Of a stretch of 64,000 bases of DNA, positions 11,997 through 26,200 are shown in pieces (the stretch's first letter is position 1; each line of letters begins with the position of its first letter). Source of the DNA: Sipunculus nudus (lineage: Eukaryota; Annelida; Sipuncula; Golfingiida; Sipunculidae); the NCBI GenBank assembly GCA_026874595.1, contig CM049313.1, positions 46,094,659 through 46,158,658 on the forward strand, written 5' to 3'. A model generated the notes under the pieces. The model saw only the letters and a list, made by a program, of their open reading frames with translations, was not told the DNA's origin and ran no database searches. A program made the translations under genes and the position numbers.

Positions 11997-12411
11997 TATT
12001 ATCATTAAATTAATTCATAGTTGTGGTGATTTACGATATGATGGTATTTAGAGTACACACGTACAAAAGGTTTTTTGAAAAGGAAGTCTCATCTTTCAAA
12101 TTTATTCCTGTCACGAGGGATAAATTATCATGTATAATAGGCAGGCCTATTATGTCTGAACGTGCTTCTGTATATTATAACACAGGTATGCAATTATGAG
12201 TACTCACTAAAGCACAAATGTCTCTTCACGAATCGAACAATAATGTTAATCCATTCAACTAAGCACAGAAAAGACACGTGATAGGAGCCAAAAGTTCTGT
12301 GTTGAAGTTCTGGAAATTAATATGACAAAACTATTCATTATAACCAAAGCATTACATGTTCCCTTCAATAAGCACGTGTAATTTGTGTTAATTAAGATTG
12401 GCATATACAGT

Positions 12412-13460
12412 ATATGGTGTGTCAGTATCTGCGGTATATGTGGTGTGTCAGTATCTGCGGTACCTATATGTCGTATGTCAGTATCTGCGGTATATGTGGT
12501 GTGTCAGTATCTGCGGTACCTATATGTCGTATGTCAGTATCTGCGGTATATGTGGTGTGTCAGTATCTGTGGTACCTATATGTCGTATGTCAGCATCTGC
12601 GGTATATGTGGTGTGTCAGTATCTGCGGTACCTATATGTCGTATGTCAGTATCTGCGGTATATGTGGTGTGTCAGTATCTGCGGGACCTATATGTCGTAT
12701 GTCAGTATCTGCGGTATATGTGGTGTGTCAGTATCTGCGGTACCTATATGTCGTATGTCAGTATCTGCGGTATATGTGGTGTGTCAGTATCTGCGGTACC
12801 TATATGTCGTACGTCAGTATCTGCGGTATATGTGGTGTGTCAGTATCTGCGGTACCTATATGTCGTATGTCAGTATCTGCGGTATATGTGGTGTGTCAGT
12901 ATCTGCGGTACCTATATGTCGTATGTCAGTATCTGCGGTATATGTGGTGTGTCAGTATCTGCGGGACCTATATGTCGTATGTCAGTATCTGCGGTATATG
13001 TGGTGGGTCAGTATCTGCGGGACCTATATCTCGTATGTCAGTATCTGCGGTATATGTGGTGTGTCAGTATCTGCGGTACCTATATGTCGTACGTCAGTAT
13101 CTGCGGTATATGTGGCGTGTCAGTATCTGCGGTACCTATATGTCGTATGTCAGTATCTGCGGTATATGTGGTGTGTCAGTATCTGCGATACCTATATGTC
13201 GTATGTCAGTATCTGCGGTATATGTGGTGTGTCAGTATCTGCGGTACCTATATGTCCTATGTCAGTATCTGCGGTATATGTGGTGTGTCAGTATCTGCGG
13301 TACCTTTATGTCGTACGTCAGCATCTGCGGTATATGTGGCGTGTCAGTATCTGCGGTACCTATATGTCGTATGTCAGTATCTGCGGTATATGTGGTGTGT
13401 CAGTATCTGCGATACCTATATGTCGTATGTCAGTATCTGCGGTACCTTTATGTCGTACGT
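12412..13460 (+). repeat. 56-bp minisatellite, ~19 copies, stop-free in all plus frames
   Basis: The unit consists of two half-units sharing gtcagtatctgcggta: a 26-base part ending in a tatatgtggtgt block and a 30-base part with cctatatgtcgtat. Copies differ by scattered single substitutions (for example gggacc for ggtacc, tacgtc for tatgtc). Because the unit contains no TAA, TAG or TGA in any register, all three plus frames stay open for over 1 kb. Since 56 is not a multiple of 3, each frame gives the same 56-residue cycle. This is a satellite property and not evidence of a gene. Confidence 0.95.
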
Positions 13461-15635
13461 AGAGTGTAATTTAGCTTTTATTTGTCACAAAATATACTGC
13501 AGGAATGAGCAATATTAGACAAATATAAATTAACGGAAAATTGAAACAAGGCACTAAAATTATAAAAAAATACCCATTAAAATGATCATATCTTATGCGC
13601 TTTTTTCGATTTTTAACGAGTTTTAATGAAATGATTGAACGGCATCTGAAACACCATCATTGTGTTGACGGAGCAAATTCTACCTAATTATAAATAAAGC
13701 ACTGAACTATACAATTATAGGCCCAACCGCCTAAAGAACATTTTCGTAAATCAAAATACAGATGTGTAAAAAAAAACATATTTACTATCCCCTCCCTCCG
13801 GAAAAATCTTATCTACACGAATTATACAACAACTGAAGTATATTATATTTGTCCCTGTCATTTATACAAAATACTAGTAGATAGATTTGTAGAGTGGAGC
13901 TGTGTAATTATTGCGTGAAGTTCTAAATATTAGTTACACACTCTACCGGCAGGGGGCCCCCACTGAATTGTGCGATGGCTGTCACAGAATTTGACACTCA
14001 AGTGAATTAGAGAATAAAAAAGCCGAACATAGGATGAAATCCATATAACAAGAACCAATATTCATATTTAACAGCCCTCTGGTTCTTCTTTGTCTTTTGA
14101 GCTAGTGAAATAGCATGGGTCCTTATTTGTCAATCTTACTATGACAGTTATTATTTCAACAATATCTCTGAATAATCAGTTATAAAATTTTAGACGTGGA
14201 TCTTTATGCATGCGGCCAATGACCTTGATTATCACAAGCGGTGTTGACTAATTTTTAGATGGTGATTTATATATAGATTCTTAAGTATTTTCCAAGTTAT
14301 GGTTTTGGTTTTACCATAGTTAGTTATACTGTATCCCTAATTCCCTATACCCCTATATCCCTCATTTCTTACGATCTGCAAAAAAAGGACACTCTTTGGT
14401 AGAACACACTTAACAGTTCATTTCACAATTGATGATCGTGTGTTTTTTGGATGACTTTCTTTATTTTGATTAGATCTTAAAATGATTTCATAGAATTCTG
14501 CATGTATATTGATATGTATAAATATAATTCTGCATGACCTATCATGGCATCAACTTTGAAAATAAACTATAAGTTTTATTACATTTTGGACTCTTTCCAG
14601 TTATATGACAGATCAGATGTGTCCCTGTATGAGCAGCCATCTTTGCTTTAGCTGGTCATGTTTTTAGAATGTTTACATGTGCCTACCAATCAGCAGCTGT
14701 TAACTGAGCAGGTGACCAATGACTGACTGCAATAGGGTTAACCTATATTCCACGTGCAATGTTGTGTGAATTTCATCCACATCAAAGACTTTGCCCTGAT
14801 TTGATTGGTTGGTACACATGTGACATCATGGGCTGAATTTAATCAATAACTCAGATCTAGGAATGCTTGTTGTTTTTGTTCTCTGCTAAAAATTTGGGAA
14901 TGACATTGGCAGAAATACTGTGCTTTTACTGAGATATAGAATTTTTAGTCCCAGGGGTTAGCCGAGTTGACAGTGCTCATGGATGTGCCAAAAAATTTTG
15001 AACAAATCACACAACCACATGTTTTTTGTTGAAAATAAATTTTTCAATATTGTGAAAGGTCGGTACTTTCTTCTAGGCTGTCCCTTGCAATACATTGTCC
15101 AAAAGACTCTCCGCTGGATACAAATCCATTAAAACACACTTTCACCCGTTGGGGAACGCATTATAACTTTTATAGTTTGTTCTACTTGTGGGTGCCCATT
15201 GACAGTTACCTATTATTCTCTGAAACTTGATTATTATCACACAACTCTGACAATAATTAAGTTTATAAGGGAGCAAAGGCCTAACATGAGATGTAAACTA
15301 CATAACAAGAACCAACAATTATATTTTGCAACCTTCTGTTTCTTCTGCATCGTTTGGCCAAGTGACTTGGCTTCTGTTATGACTTAGCAGACTCACTTTG
15401 ACAATTATATTTTTAAAGAATATTTATGACACTCTTCAACCAACCAGCTGCTTTTAAATTCAGGTGTTCAAGCATGTGACCAGTTACCTCGGCCTTCATC
15501 AGTTTTGTATAGCTTTTGTAAAAATAGACTTTTTTCTCATATATTGATTTTAGTGAATTACAAAAATAATTTAATAATAATGGTTTTGGTTACACTCTAG
15601 TTAATTAGTCCTTTGCCTCATTCCTCCTTTGCAAA
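13461..15635. other. Intergenic, with diverged repeat pair
   Basis: Segments at about 14030-14150 and 15260-15410 share ataacaagaaccaa and a ttcttc-tttggc/ttgagc-agtga block. A cagctgctttt-type block at about 14690 and 15437 also recurs near 32778. These look like old copies of one repeat. No exon is recognised. Confidence 0.5.
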
Positions 15636-15641
15636 TTTATT
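15636..15641 (-). other. Candidate poly(A) signal of Ig gene A
   Basis: AATAAA on the minus strand, about 130 nt downstream of the gene A stop codon. It is the first canonical hexamer noticed there. Confidence 0.5.
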
Positions 15642-15771
15642 TGTACACGTGATCTGTAAATTTAAGAAAAGATTAACAAATTTCAATGGGCGCCCCACTG
15701 TGGAACAGACTATAATAACAAATATATTGACGTGTCCTCCAGGTGTTCTAAGGTAAAATCAACAGGGTGGT

Positions 15772-15863
15772 TCACTGGAAAAACATAGGAACAGCCGTAG
15801 TCAGCAGCAGAACCATCCAGGGAAAGGCAATTCTACCAGCGCGTTCACGGGCAGCATCGGCAA
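15772..15863 (-). CDS. Ig gene A exon 4 (GPI-type tail)
   Basis: 92 nt from a tacttgcag acceptor to TGA. It encodes (V)ADAARERAG, then a hydrophobic run, and stops one residue after it. The small residues around 131-142 are plausible omega sites. Confidence 0.8.
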
Positions 15864-18800
15864 CTGCAAGTAGAAAACGTGACAGTCAGAGACTGCAGAC
15901 CACGCTGCCATCTAGGGAGTGAAGAGTGAACTAAATTTCGTGTAATTTCTTTTTCCTGCGAATTCTGGAATATGTTTCCTGGATGCTGATCATCCATGTG
16001 GATTGAAATGTTGTTTTTTGGTGGCTGATTTTAATAAAAAAAATATTTTATTTATCTTGAGTACACGAGATATTTTTTCGAGATCTCAACATAAGATCTC
16101 GAGATTCTGTAATTACTTATTTTCCGTGTCCTAAATCAGCAACCATTTTGTCGAGACCCGCCTTGTGTGGAATTTCAAAGGGGAATTTATTCCTTTTTAG
16201 TTACAGACATGCATATATACAAACATACAAATATACAAACACAAAGATATTCTGTTTTTATCGTCCTTGATTGGTTGGCGTGTCGTTGTGCAACCTTCCT
16301 AAAAAGTTTATTCGCAACTTTTGATGACATATATTTGAAAATTATGGCAGCACCCCAGGTACAGTCCATTATTTTTAAGGGGGGGCGGGTTATCTGGACA
16401 ACAGTTATATATTTTTAATAAGTGGCTCATTGGCCATGACGCCCAGCTGAATTCAAGGAACCTTGAACAATGGGTAACATGACGCTCAGAGTGTTCAAAA
16501 TCATGCATTTGCCAATAGACCTTAGATATAGATTATAGTGACCTTATCCTACATTCAGCTGCTACTATTTGTGCCCATCTGACTAACAGAGTGGTAAAAT
16601 CATGTTCTTTCACACACGTTGCAGAATATAGGTCATAGTGACATAATTTCAGGTTTCAAAGAAATTTTTACTGGAACCTCCCTGGATCTTAATCAAATTA
16701 GAAGTTACTGGGTCCAGCTGTAACCAATCAAGCAAATCTGTCCTATAGGGTGCTCAAATCATGTTCTTTCACATATCTTGCAGAATACAGATCACTATGA
16801 CCTAATTTCGGGTGTCCAAGGAGGTTTGCCTAAGACCTCTTTGGATGAAGAGATAGAAGATTCTAGGTCGAATGGTAAGATTTTGTGCCCTATTAACAGC
16901 CAGACTGCTTCATTTGAAGGTCTCAAACAGAGAAAAAAATGCGTAAAAAATCGATGAAACTGATGAAACACTGCAATTTCAATGTATTTGTTTTTCAGAT
17001 ACTGGAGCTTTTGTATCAAATTTTTAATTGTTCGGGGGGGGGGGGGGTTACCTACGAGGCTCTAGCTCTAAGGATTTGGGTAACAGAGACCCAATTTCAG
17101 GTTTCCAAGGAAATTTTTCATGGATCTCTATGGATGTCAACGTAGGAATTCAAAGAAATCATGTCGATCAATGCATAAGATATTCAGATACTGGAGATTT
17201 TTTTAATTATTCTGGGGACTACTTAAGAGCCCCATAGCTCTGAGGATATGGGTACCAGAGACTTTCCAAGGAGTTTTTTTTCATGGACCTCCCTGGATGT
17301 CAAGTTAGAAGATTCAAGGTCCAGTGGTTACGATTTGTGACCTGTAAACGGACGACCGCTTCTTTGAAGGTCTCGAAAATATAGAAAAAATGAGTAAAAA
17401 TTGGAAAAATACAGGTGGCGCCACCAGTCTAAAGGAAATGATGAAACACGCCATGATCAATATGCATGCAAAGAATCATGGCGATTGATGCATTAGTTAT
17501 TCGGGGGGGGGGGGGGGGGCGGGTACTTACGAGCCCAACAGCTCAAAAGATATGAGTAACAGAGACTTTATTTCAAGTTTCCAAGGAGATTTTTCATGGA
17601 CCTCAGTGGATGTCCTCTTAGAAGATTCTAGGTCCGGTGGTTACGATTTGTGCCTTGTGCACGGATGGAAAGACAGACGAACAGACAGACAGACGTACAG
17701 ACTAGGGCTGTATCAATATATCGATGTATCGATACGAATTAATCGATACACGACGTCGATACGATCACCGAAATGCGTTGCATGCTGTATTAGTCGTATC
17801 GATTGCTTGCTAATGAATAGCATTCAAACTATAACTTTACATATAACCAGGACATATTATAAATCTAAAGCTCTGCAGCCTATTTATTTGTTGCTTTGGC
17901 TTTTAAGACTTGTTAATAAATGTATATACGCATGCACGTCAGTACTTCCATGACAAGCAGGCGCATGTGAGCGATAATAGGAGAATGATAATAACGTTTC
18001 TCTTTATTAATGAAACTTATATTCACATCACATATTGCTACAAGGAACAGGGTACATTCACGTATATATCCTATCTATATATGTGTCATTCAATCTCTAT
18101 TTTTTTCGGAACTCCCGCGTTCAACATCAGATGTCAAATAAATGGTAAAAGCCTGGGGACAAATCCTGTACAAACAGGAGAGTGACTAATGGGATTCATA
18201 TTCACAGAATTATACAAAACCGTGTAATTACATGACATAAAAAACAGCCTATGATCTTCACCACCGAATGCAAAAAAAAAAAAAACACGTTTGTGGGGGG
18301 GGGGGGGGGGGGTTATTCAGTATTCAGTTAATATCAAGCTTAAGCTGCTTAAGTGCATAGCATACTAAATATGTTGTATGTTAAAATTAAAAAAAAAACA
18401 TATAAAAACAAGAAACAGAGCTTTTATTAAGAAATGATATACAAAGAAAAATGAAACGTATCATCAATACTTATCGGTATCGAATTAACTGTCTCGCAAT
18501 ACGTATTGTACCGGAAGAGGCGGACCAAAACCCAGCCCTAGTACAGACATATATGGATGACGGGAAAAGAGTGATCGCTATAGCTCAGATGACTTTTAGT
18601 CAGCTGAGCTAAAAATGCTTTATTATTGTGAGAGGGCTATGGCAATTCAGTGGTAATTGGGTCCTGGCCGCCTTTGCTCTAGCAAACAGGATAGATATGA
18701 ATACTTCAGTCGAGAAGAAAAGGCCACAGGTCCATAGTTCCAACGTTTTCATAAGCTATATCAGGTAACTGATAATAACATGTAAAATAATGAAACAACA

Positions 18801-20416
18801 GTATTCACATTTAAAAATTATTTAGAAATTTAAAGTGTTACATTGTGACATTCATCCACGTCACTGGTGCATATTCAACATAAGAAAAAACTTAAACTTA
18901 AAGATAAATAAATCAATTAAATTAAGCGAACAGGATCTCACATATAATAAAACTAGCAGCTTGTGAATCTTGATATATTTTACTGTGAAGTACACACACA
19001 CACACGGATATACACGCACACCCACACACACATGCCAAAGTTTCATTTGAAGTATACAGAGGTATGGTCTCTGACAACATTTCTAGTTAAAGTTTTATCA
19101 ACCTTCAAATAATTAGGTTAGAAATATCTATTTTTTTGTAATTTATAATAGGTATAAAGGTAAATGGCTATCGGGAATGTATTTAAAATGAGAGATGCTG
19201 CCTAAAAGTTGATCTTTAAGACATGAGACCTGTACCCACCCGCAGCTGTAAAGTTCTGTCTGTCGTTGAATGTATCTGATGACGTCGGCATCTCACATAC
19301 ATACACTCCTCCATCTTCAATCTTCACATCTGGAGGAAGAAATGATTGCCGGATTTAAGCAACCGGAAGCACTGCGGAGAGAGAACCTAAGAGGCCATAT
19401 AGTCTTATAGATGATCTGATTCCATCTGATCATGAAAAAAAGAAGAAATTTCTTTAAGGCCAAAACACATCGCCTGTGTGACATTTAACCCCGAATCAAA
19501 ATTTTTTCTGATTTTTAGCAGTTATCAATCATTTTGAACCTGCAGTCTATAGAACATTTCTTTGAAGAAAAAATAACATTTCGAATTAAAAATCCCTTTG
19601 TAATGTTATGTTTAGGAAAACAATTATTTTATGATCATATTGACCGCTAATTATATATGAAATTTTAGTTGAAAACTTTTTTTCCTGATGTACATTCATT
19701 TATGGCGGTTATACAAGTGCTGCAATCGTTCTTCATCTGTTTTGCATTAACTGTATATCTAGATTCTCTAGTTTCGAAAACTTGGGTTGGCAAGTCGCAA
19801 ATCAGACCCATGAGTGCATGGATTAAGAAATTGTTGCAAATAATATTTTGTGACCAAACCATGCATTTCCTAATGTAAAAATTGAAGCATGTGAGCAGTA
19901 TGGGTGGGATGGAAGTTTAACATCTGGAATATTACACAACTGAATATATAAGTTGCTTTCAAATTTCAGACTTTAATAGCTTAAATCCATGCACATACAG
20001 CATATGAAAGTTATTTCAGCAGTGCTTATAGGACAAATTTCATAATTAATGTATATTTAATGATTATGGAGAGATGATGGATATACAGAGATGATCACTT
20101 TATGTTCAATACTCCTGAGGCAAGAATAGGTTTCAATTAGATCTTATTTTTTCTAATTCAATTATTTTTTAAATTAAATAAACTTTACACATAAAAACCA
20201 ATGCCCTAGGGCATCGGTGGAAATGAATAAACGGCGGCAGGGGGTCGGGGGGGGGGGGGGGGGGGTTAACAACACTTTTGCAGATACATACAGGGCAAAC
20301 AAAGCCAGGTCTCCAATTCTGCTGAGGCAGGAAAATATTGAACAAATGTTTTATTAGATCCTAATTTTATAATCACATCATTTTTTTCTTATTTTAAGTT
20401 TACCTATCTATTCATT

Positions 20417-20492
<76 letters not shown>

Positions 20493-23174
20493 GAATATAA
20501 ATGTTGATTCATAATTCTAAGTTGCATCATCATAAATCTCAACCAGATAACACAACATCATGCATACAAATGTATATTTTATTTTGCAACAAAAACTATA
20601 TCTTTTAAATTTGCAAATCAATAAATATCTATAAATAAAACTTGATTCAGATTTCCCAATTTTAAATTGTGCCTTTATTTATCCATAATTTGCTTCAAAT
20701 TTTATAAATTTAGGCATACTGATGAGTTTAATTATATTTTAATTTGTTAAAATATACGCTCTTTACAGCGCTTTACCTATAGGCCTACTACCTTTATCGT
20801 AAGCGCTGTTTGTTTTGACCTCGTATCCTGAATCGCTACACCAGAGGGGAGCACTGTATTTTGGTTAGCGTCATATCGACCCTCTGGCATTACGACCAGA
20901 TTACTAGAGCCAGAGTGTCATGACATCTATGTCTGAGGAACGCATTAATGAAGATGCAAATATTTCATCATTTCTGACAACCCTTCATGGCCTACAGCTA
21001 CACTTTCAATCAACATAAACTAGACCAATCGTTAGCATTTTTGTGTACTTTCTGTTAATACCAAAAATGAGCGAGAAAAGTTCCGTTTTAACCCAGCACG
21101 TTGGTAAACCCTTTTGCGTGTTTGTTGAATTTATGACCGCATGAACACAAGCATGGCTCGCACGGGTGACAGGACGTAGGCAGCTTGCAGGCGATACAGG
21201 AAATGACCCGTGTCCATGGATACGGTGTTTCAGTTTGGGTTGTGAGCTCATATGTATACTATTGTGTAAATTATTATTTTTAGCATAATATTGAAATTAT
21301 GGGCCGTTTACCACGATATGAATGCAACCTGAGCAAGACCACAGCGATTCTTTCCTAGATATAACTTGTATCACGACTCGAGTAGGCTTACTGACCCAAT
21401 TATCCGATTGCCTACTGAGTCGGTTTGTCACGGCTAAATTTTGGTCCAATCAGATGAGACCCTGTGCTGGAAGACAAAACGGTTTACCAGCCAAGCGAGG
21501 AATACACGGAGCCAATGTTTTTCATTTCGTTTTGTGTGACAGCTCATCGCCCGGGCAACCGTTTGAACAGGCCACAGGCTCAAAGAGAATGGCCCCGCAC
21601 GTGGTTTCTGGGCGAAGCCTGATGCCTGTCGAGTATTTGTTGACTGGCATTTGGTTGGCTGCTAGTCACATTAGAGGTTTGGTCAGCAGACAGGCCCGCG
21701 ACCTGGTGTTTAAGTGCATCATAAACGGTCAAAGCAGGTAGCGGAAAAATCAGTAGCTTCTTTAGAAGCGCAAGTATTCCACTGCCTCGGGACTGTAGTT
21801 AAAATCATTTAAAAGTAAAAGAAAATTGATTTAAAATAAAGTATACATTAACCCAAAAAGGCATCTTCCAGATTATTTCTTGAATTACTTTTCAAGGAAA
21901 GTTTTACATATTGGAGTGGAAACATCATAATAATTAAGGAAATACAGTGCAAACAATTACAATTCCTGCGTAACACTTGGTAGGGAGGGTTAACGCCGGG
22001 GGGGGGGGGGGGTATGAGAAAACACCTGTCACAGCAGTGGATCTCCCCTAGTGACAGTAACAAATCAGTAACCCTGGCATAGATGACTTCTAGTGACCAG
22101 GATTGAGTCGCTGCATCTGGACATAGCAAAAGTCTACAATAGAGCCTCAAGAAAAAATTCAATAACTAGCTTAATCTTCAAGCTTTTATTTTCAAATTTC
22201 AGATTTAAACAAATTAAATATGTATATTTACATGCTGTGAAAATAAAATCAACAGTACTAACAGGGAGAAAAACGTGCCATGTTCAAATTTGGGCAAAAT
22301 GTAAGGTACTGATTTTATTTTTTTGCTAATAACTTAAAAAAATTACAAAATTAAGATATAATTTTGGGTATACAACCGAATCTTGATTCAACAAATATAT
22401 ATGCTTGGAAAAAAGTCTCTAGCTTCATAAATTTTCATGTTAAGTGAGAAGATATTTTTCCTGATTTTTTACAAAGTCCAGTATGTACAAGCCCATAACT
22501 TATAGAAATTACACTAAACAGTCTTAATTTCTGGCATGTATATAGGGAATATATAGGAGAATAAACCTGGAAAATATTAAGAAAAACAGATAAGTTGTTT
22601 TGATATTAGGCAATCCTGAAGTGTGATAATAGGTTTTTAATGGAAATTTGAGGGTTTTCCTTAATTTTTCGAAGGAACGAAGTCGCAGTGATCCAGTTTT
22701 CGGTTTTGTATCTAACATCTAACAGTGTACCGAATTTTGGATTTGTAGATCTAACGGTTTCCAAACGTGCCAGTCTAACGGACGGACAGACAGAAGGACA
22801 GACGGACGATGGACAGTGGACCACGACTAAAGCTCAGATGACTTATATTCAGCTGAGCTAAAATTTGGAGATGGGTACACGATAAGATTACAATCCTTGC
22901 TCCATGCCAACCGTTGTGGTCGAATCCATAGATTCTTGCTATACAAAGTGTTAAAACATCTTAAAATATGGAGTTTCTAATATAAACTCCTTGGTTAAAG
23001 CAAGAGATACAACGACTGCAGTGTATGACTGCTGCATGACAAGCGTAATTGTTGGACTACTGATCTACTCTCACACTTAGGGCCTATTTATCTGATTGGA
23101 TAATTGGTTAATTATGATTGACAGGTCAGAAGCATAAATTTCTGAATCTTTATCAATGTGGTTCAGAAATCGTT

Positions 23175-23218
<44 letters not shown>

Positions 23219-26200
23219 CAGCGCGCATTCTTACCTGTAATCAACAGGGAGGTACGGTAGGTTGTCCCGTTGACGCCACCACCACCATACGTGTACCTGT
23301 CCCTGTGGCCGGCCGGAAGGTTTTCCTGTTTCACTGTATCATTCACTAACAGCTCCACTGGGTCTCCGTCCTCATGCTCTCTCTTGATTGCCACGTGACT
23401 GTCCGTAATGAACTCTTTTGCTTCACAAATCACTTGCCAGTTCTGTCCGCCCTGTTTGTCTTCCTTCCACAGTCTGACACTGGGAAAGCCTGCGACTGTG
23501 TTACACATACGAATGATTGATAATATCAGAAATCCGTGCATAAAAATCTCATATAGTATGGGGAAATACTAATAAAAACAGTATTTTGGGGCAAAATAGT
23601 TAAAGGAATATTTATCCGATTTTTTTTTTGTATTACGCGTACCTTGTAAGAAATTTCCGAGATAAAGGAATCTGGATTAACATTTAAAATCATTATAGGA
23701 TCGTTAAATGTATAAAACCTTTATATGTGCCGCAAGGATTACGTGACAGAATAAAAACTTTTAAAATTCTCTCGTCATACATGTACCAACTTTAAAAAAA
23801 ATACGTTGAGCCAACATTGAGAAATCTGAATAAATCAGAATTCAATTCGTCGGTTTTGTAGCTGGCACAATAAATCTTGTGCAACGAAAAAAATCTTTCC
23901 TAAATATTGGCCATACAAAATATCAGAACGAGACATGGGACCATTGATGAGCATACTGGTATTCAGTATGTACTCAAATTGACTATAAGCCCGTGCAACC
24001 AAGGGGCGCCCATCGGGTTTTGGCGATATTTATTTAAACACTAAAAAAATGGTAAATACAAGTAAATCAACCAGGGGTTCCAGCAATTATCTATAAGGAA
24101 CCCACCACCATACCTACCTTAGTAATTATGAATTTGATTGAAACATTCAGATTTTTATCTTGGGGAAACTAGTCTTTTTTGTGTGTCTCAAGTAACAGGG
24201 TCAAGTTACGACTGTGAAGTTCGACGGACGTCCGACGTCCATTTTTCGTGAAAGGGCTCCGTGAATGCCTGCTATTCCTCCGCTTTTAGCCGGAAACATA
24301 TTTCCCTGACCAGCCTTCTGTTCACCGCTTTGCAGTGTATTTCGCTGATCATCGCTGCCCTCAAGGCTTCGTCAAGATCATGTATATCAAACGGCGCCAA
24401 TACACGCTTTCCAACAGACAAATATGACTATTAATAATACTAATAATGCGACTATTATTCTTTTTTTTTTAAATCTGCTTGATATAAAAAAATGTTATAA
24501 AATTTTAAATACGCTAAACAACCCTTCAAGTTTGGTATCAACAGAAAGTTCTTTTCACAGGTAGTCACATTTTTTTAAATAAATTTTAGAGAGGCATAGT
24601 GAGCGTTTTAGAGGAGTCAGGTACAACTGTTATTCATTTATTTTAATTTCGAGTGAATTTTAAAGTGTCATAAAATTTTAAATACGCTAATCAACCCATC
24701 AAGTTTGGTATCAACGGAAAGTACTTTTCACTGGTAGTTATATGGTATAAAAATTAGAGTGGCACAAGTGACCGTTTTAGAGCAGTCAAATACGACTATT
24801 ATTAAAATTTTTAATTTAGCGTGAATTTTAAAGTGTCATAAAATGTTAGATACGCTAAAGAACCCATCAAGTTTGGTATCAACGGAAAGTACTTTTCAAA
24901 GGTAGTCACATAGTATGAATTTTAGAGTGGCACAAGTGACCGTTTTAGAGCAGTCAAGTACGATTTTTATTCATTTTTTTAAATTAAGCGGTAATTTTAA
25001 AGTGTATATATCTTAAAATACGCTAAAGAACCCATCAAGTTTGGTATCAACGGAAAGTACTTTGCACTGCTAGTCACATTCTATAAAAATTACAGTGGCA
25101 CAAGTGAGCGTTTTAGAGCAGCCGGATACGACTATTATTCATTTTTTTTTTAAATTTCGCGTTGATTTTAAAGTGTTATATATCTTTAAATACGCTAAAC
25201 AACCCATCGAGTTTGGTATCAACGGAAAGTACTTTGCACTGGTAGTCCCATGGTATATAAATTTTAGAGTGGCACAAGTGAGCGTTTTAGAGCAGGCAGA
25301 TACGACTAATATTCAATTGTTTTTAATTTTCCCGTGGATTTTAGAGTGTTATATATATTTAAATACGCTTAACAACCCATCAAATTTGGTATCAACGGAA
25401 AGTACTATGCACTGGTAGTCACATGGTATAAAAATTAGGGTGGCACAAGTGAGCGTTTTAGAGCAGTCAGATACGACTATTATTCATTTTTTTAATTTCT
25501 CTTGGATATTAAAGTGTTATATATGGTAAAATACGCTAAACAACCCATCATGCTTGGTATCAACGTAAAGTAGTTTGCACTGGTAGTCCCATGGTATAAA
25601 AATCATAGGTGCACAAGTGAGCGTTTTAGAGCAGCCTGATACGACTATTATTCATTTTTTTTTAATTTCCCGTGGAGTTTAAAGTGTTATATATATTTAA
25701 AAACGCTTAACAACCCATCAAGTTTGGTATCAACGGAAAGTACTTTTCACTGGTAGTCACATGGTATATAAATTAGAGTGGCACAAGTGAGCGTTTTAGA
25801 GCAGGCGGATACGACTAATATTCAATTTTTTTTCAATTTCTCGTTGATTTTAAAGTGTTATATGTATTTAAATACGCTAAACAACTCATCAAGTTTGGTA
25901 TCAACGGAAAGTACTTTTCACTGGTAGTCCCATGGTATAAAAATCAGAGTGGCACAAGTGACCGTTTTAGAGCAGCCTGATACGACTATTATTCATTTTT
26001 TTTTTAATTTCGCGTTGATTTTAAAGTGTTATATATATTTAAATACGCTTAACAACCCATCAAGTTTGGTATCAACGGAAAGTAATTGCACTGGTAGTCC
26101 CATGGTATAAAAATCAGAGTGGCCCAAGTGAGCGTTTTAGAGCAGTCAAATACGACTATTATTCATTTTTTAAAATTTCTCTTGGATTTAAAAGTGTTAT

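Larger units (their letters stand above)
16500..18616 (+). repeat. Dispersed repeat R3, interrupted by a hAT-like element
   Basis: Tandemly related blocks (cagagac, aatttcaggtttccaagg, tttttcatgga-ctc-tggatgtc, ggtccagtggtta) recur at about 16640, 16800, 17080, 17260 and 17560. The left part ends in a cagacgaacagacagacagac tract. After the inserted element (17703-18540) the target continues at 18549 to the palindrome at 18581-18611. It lies in intron 3 of gene A. Confidence 0.65.

Noticed and set aside
12385-13518. Three overlapping plus-strand frames of 351-377 residues
   Set aside because: All three frames of a stop-free 56-bp minisatellite; reading in every frame is a property of the repeat.
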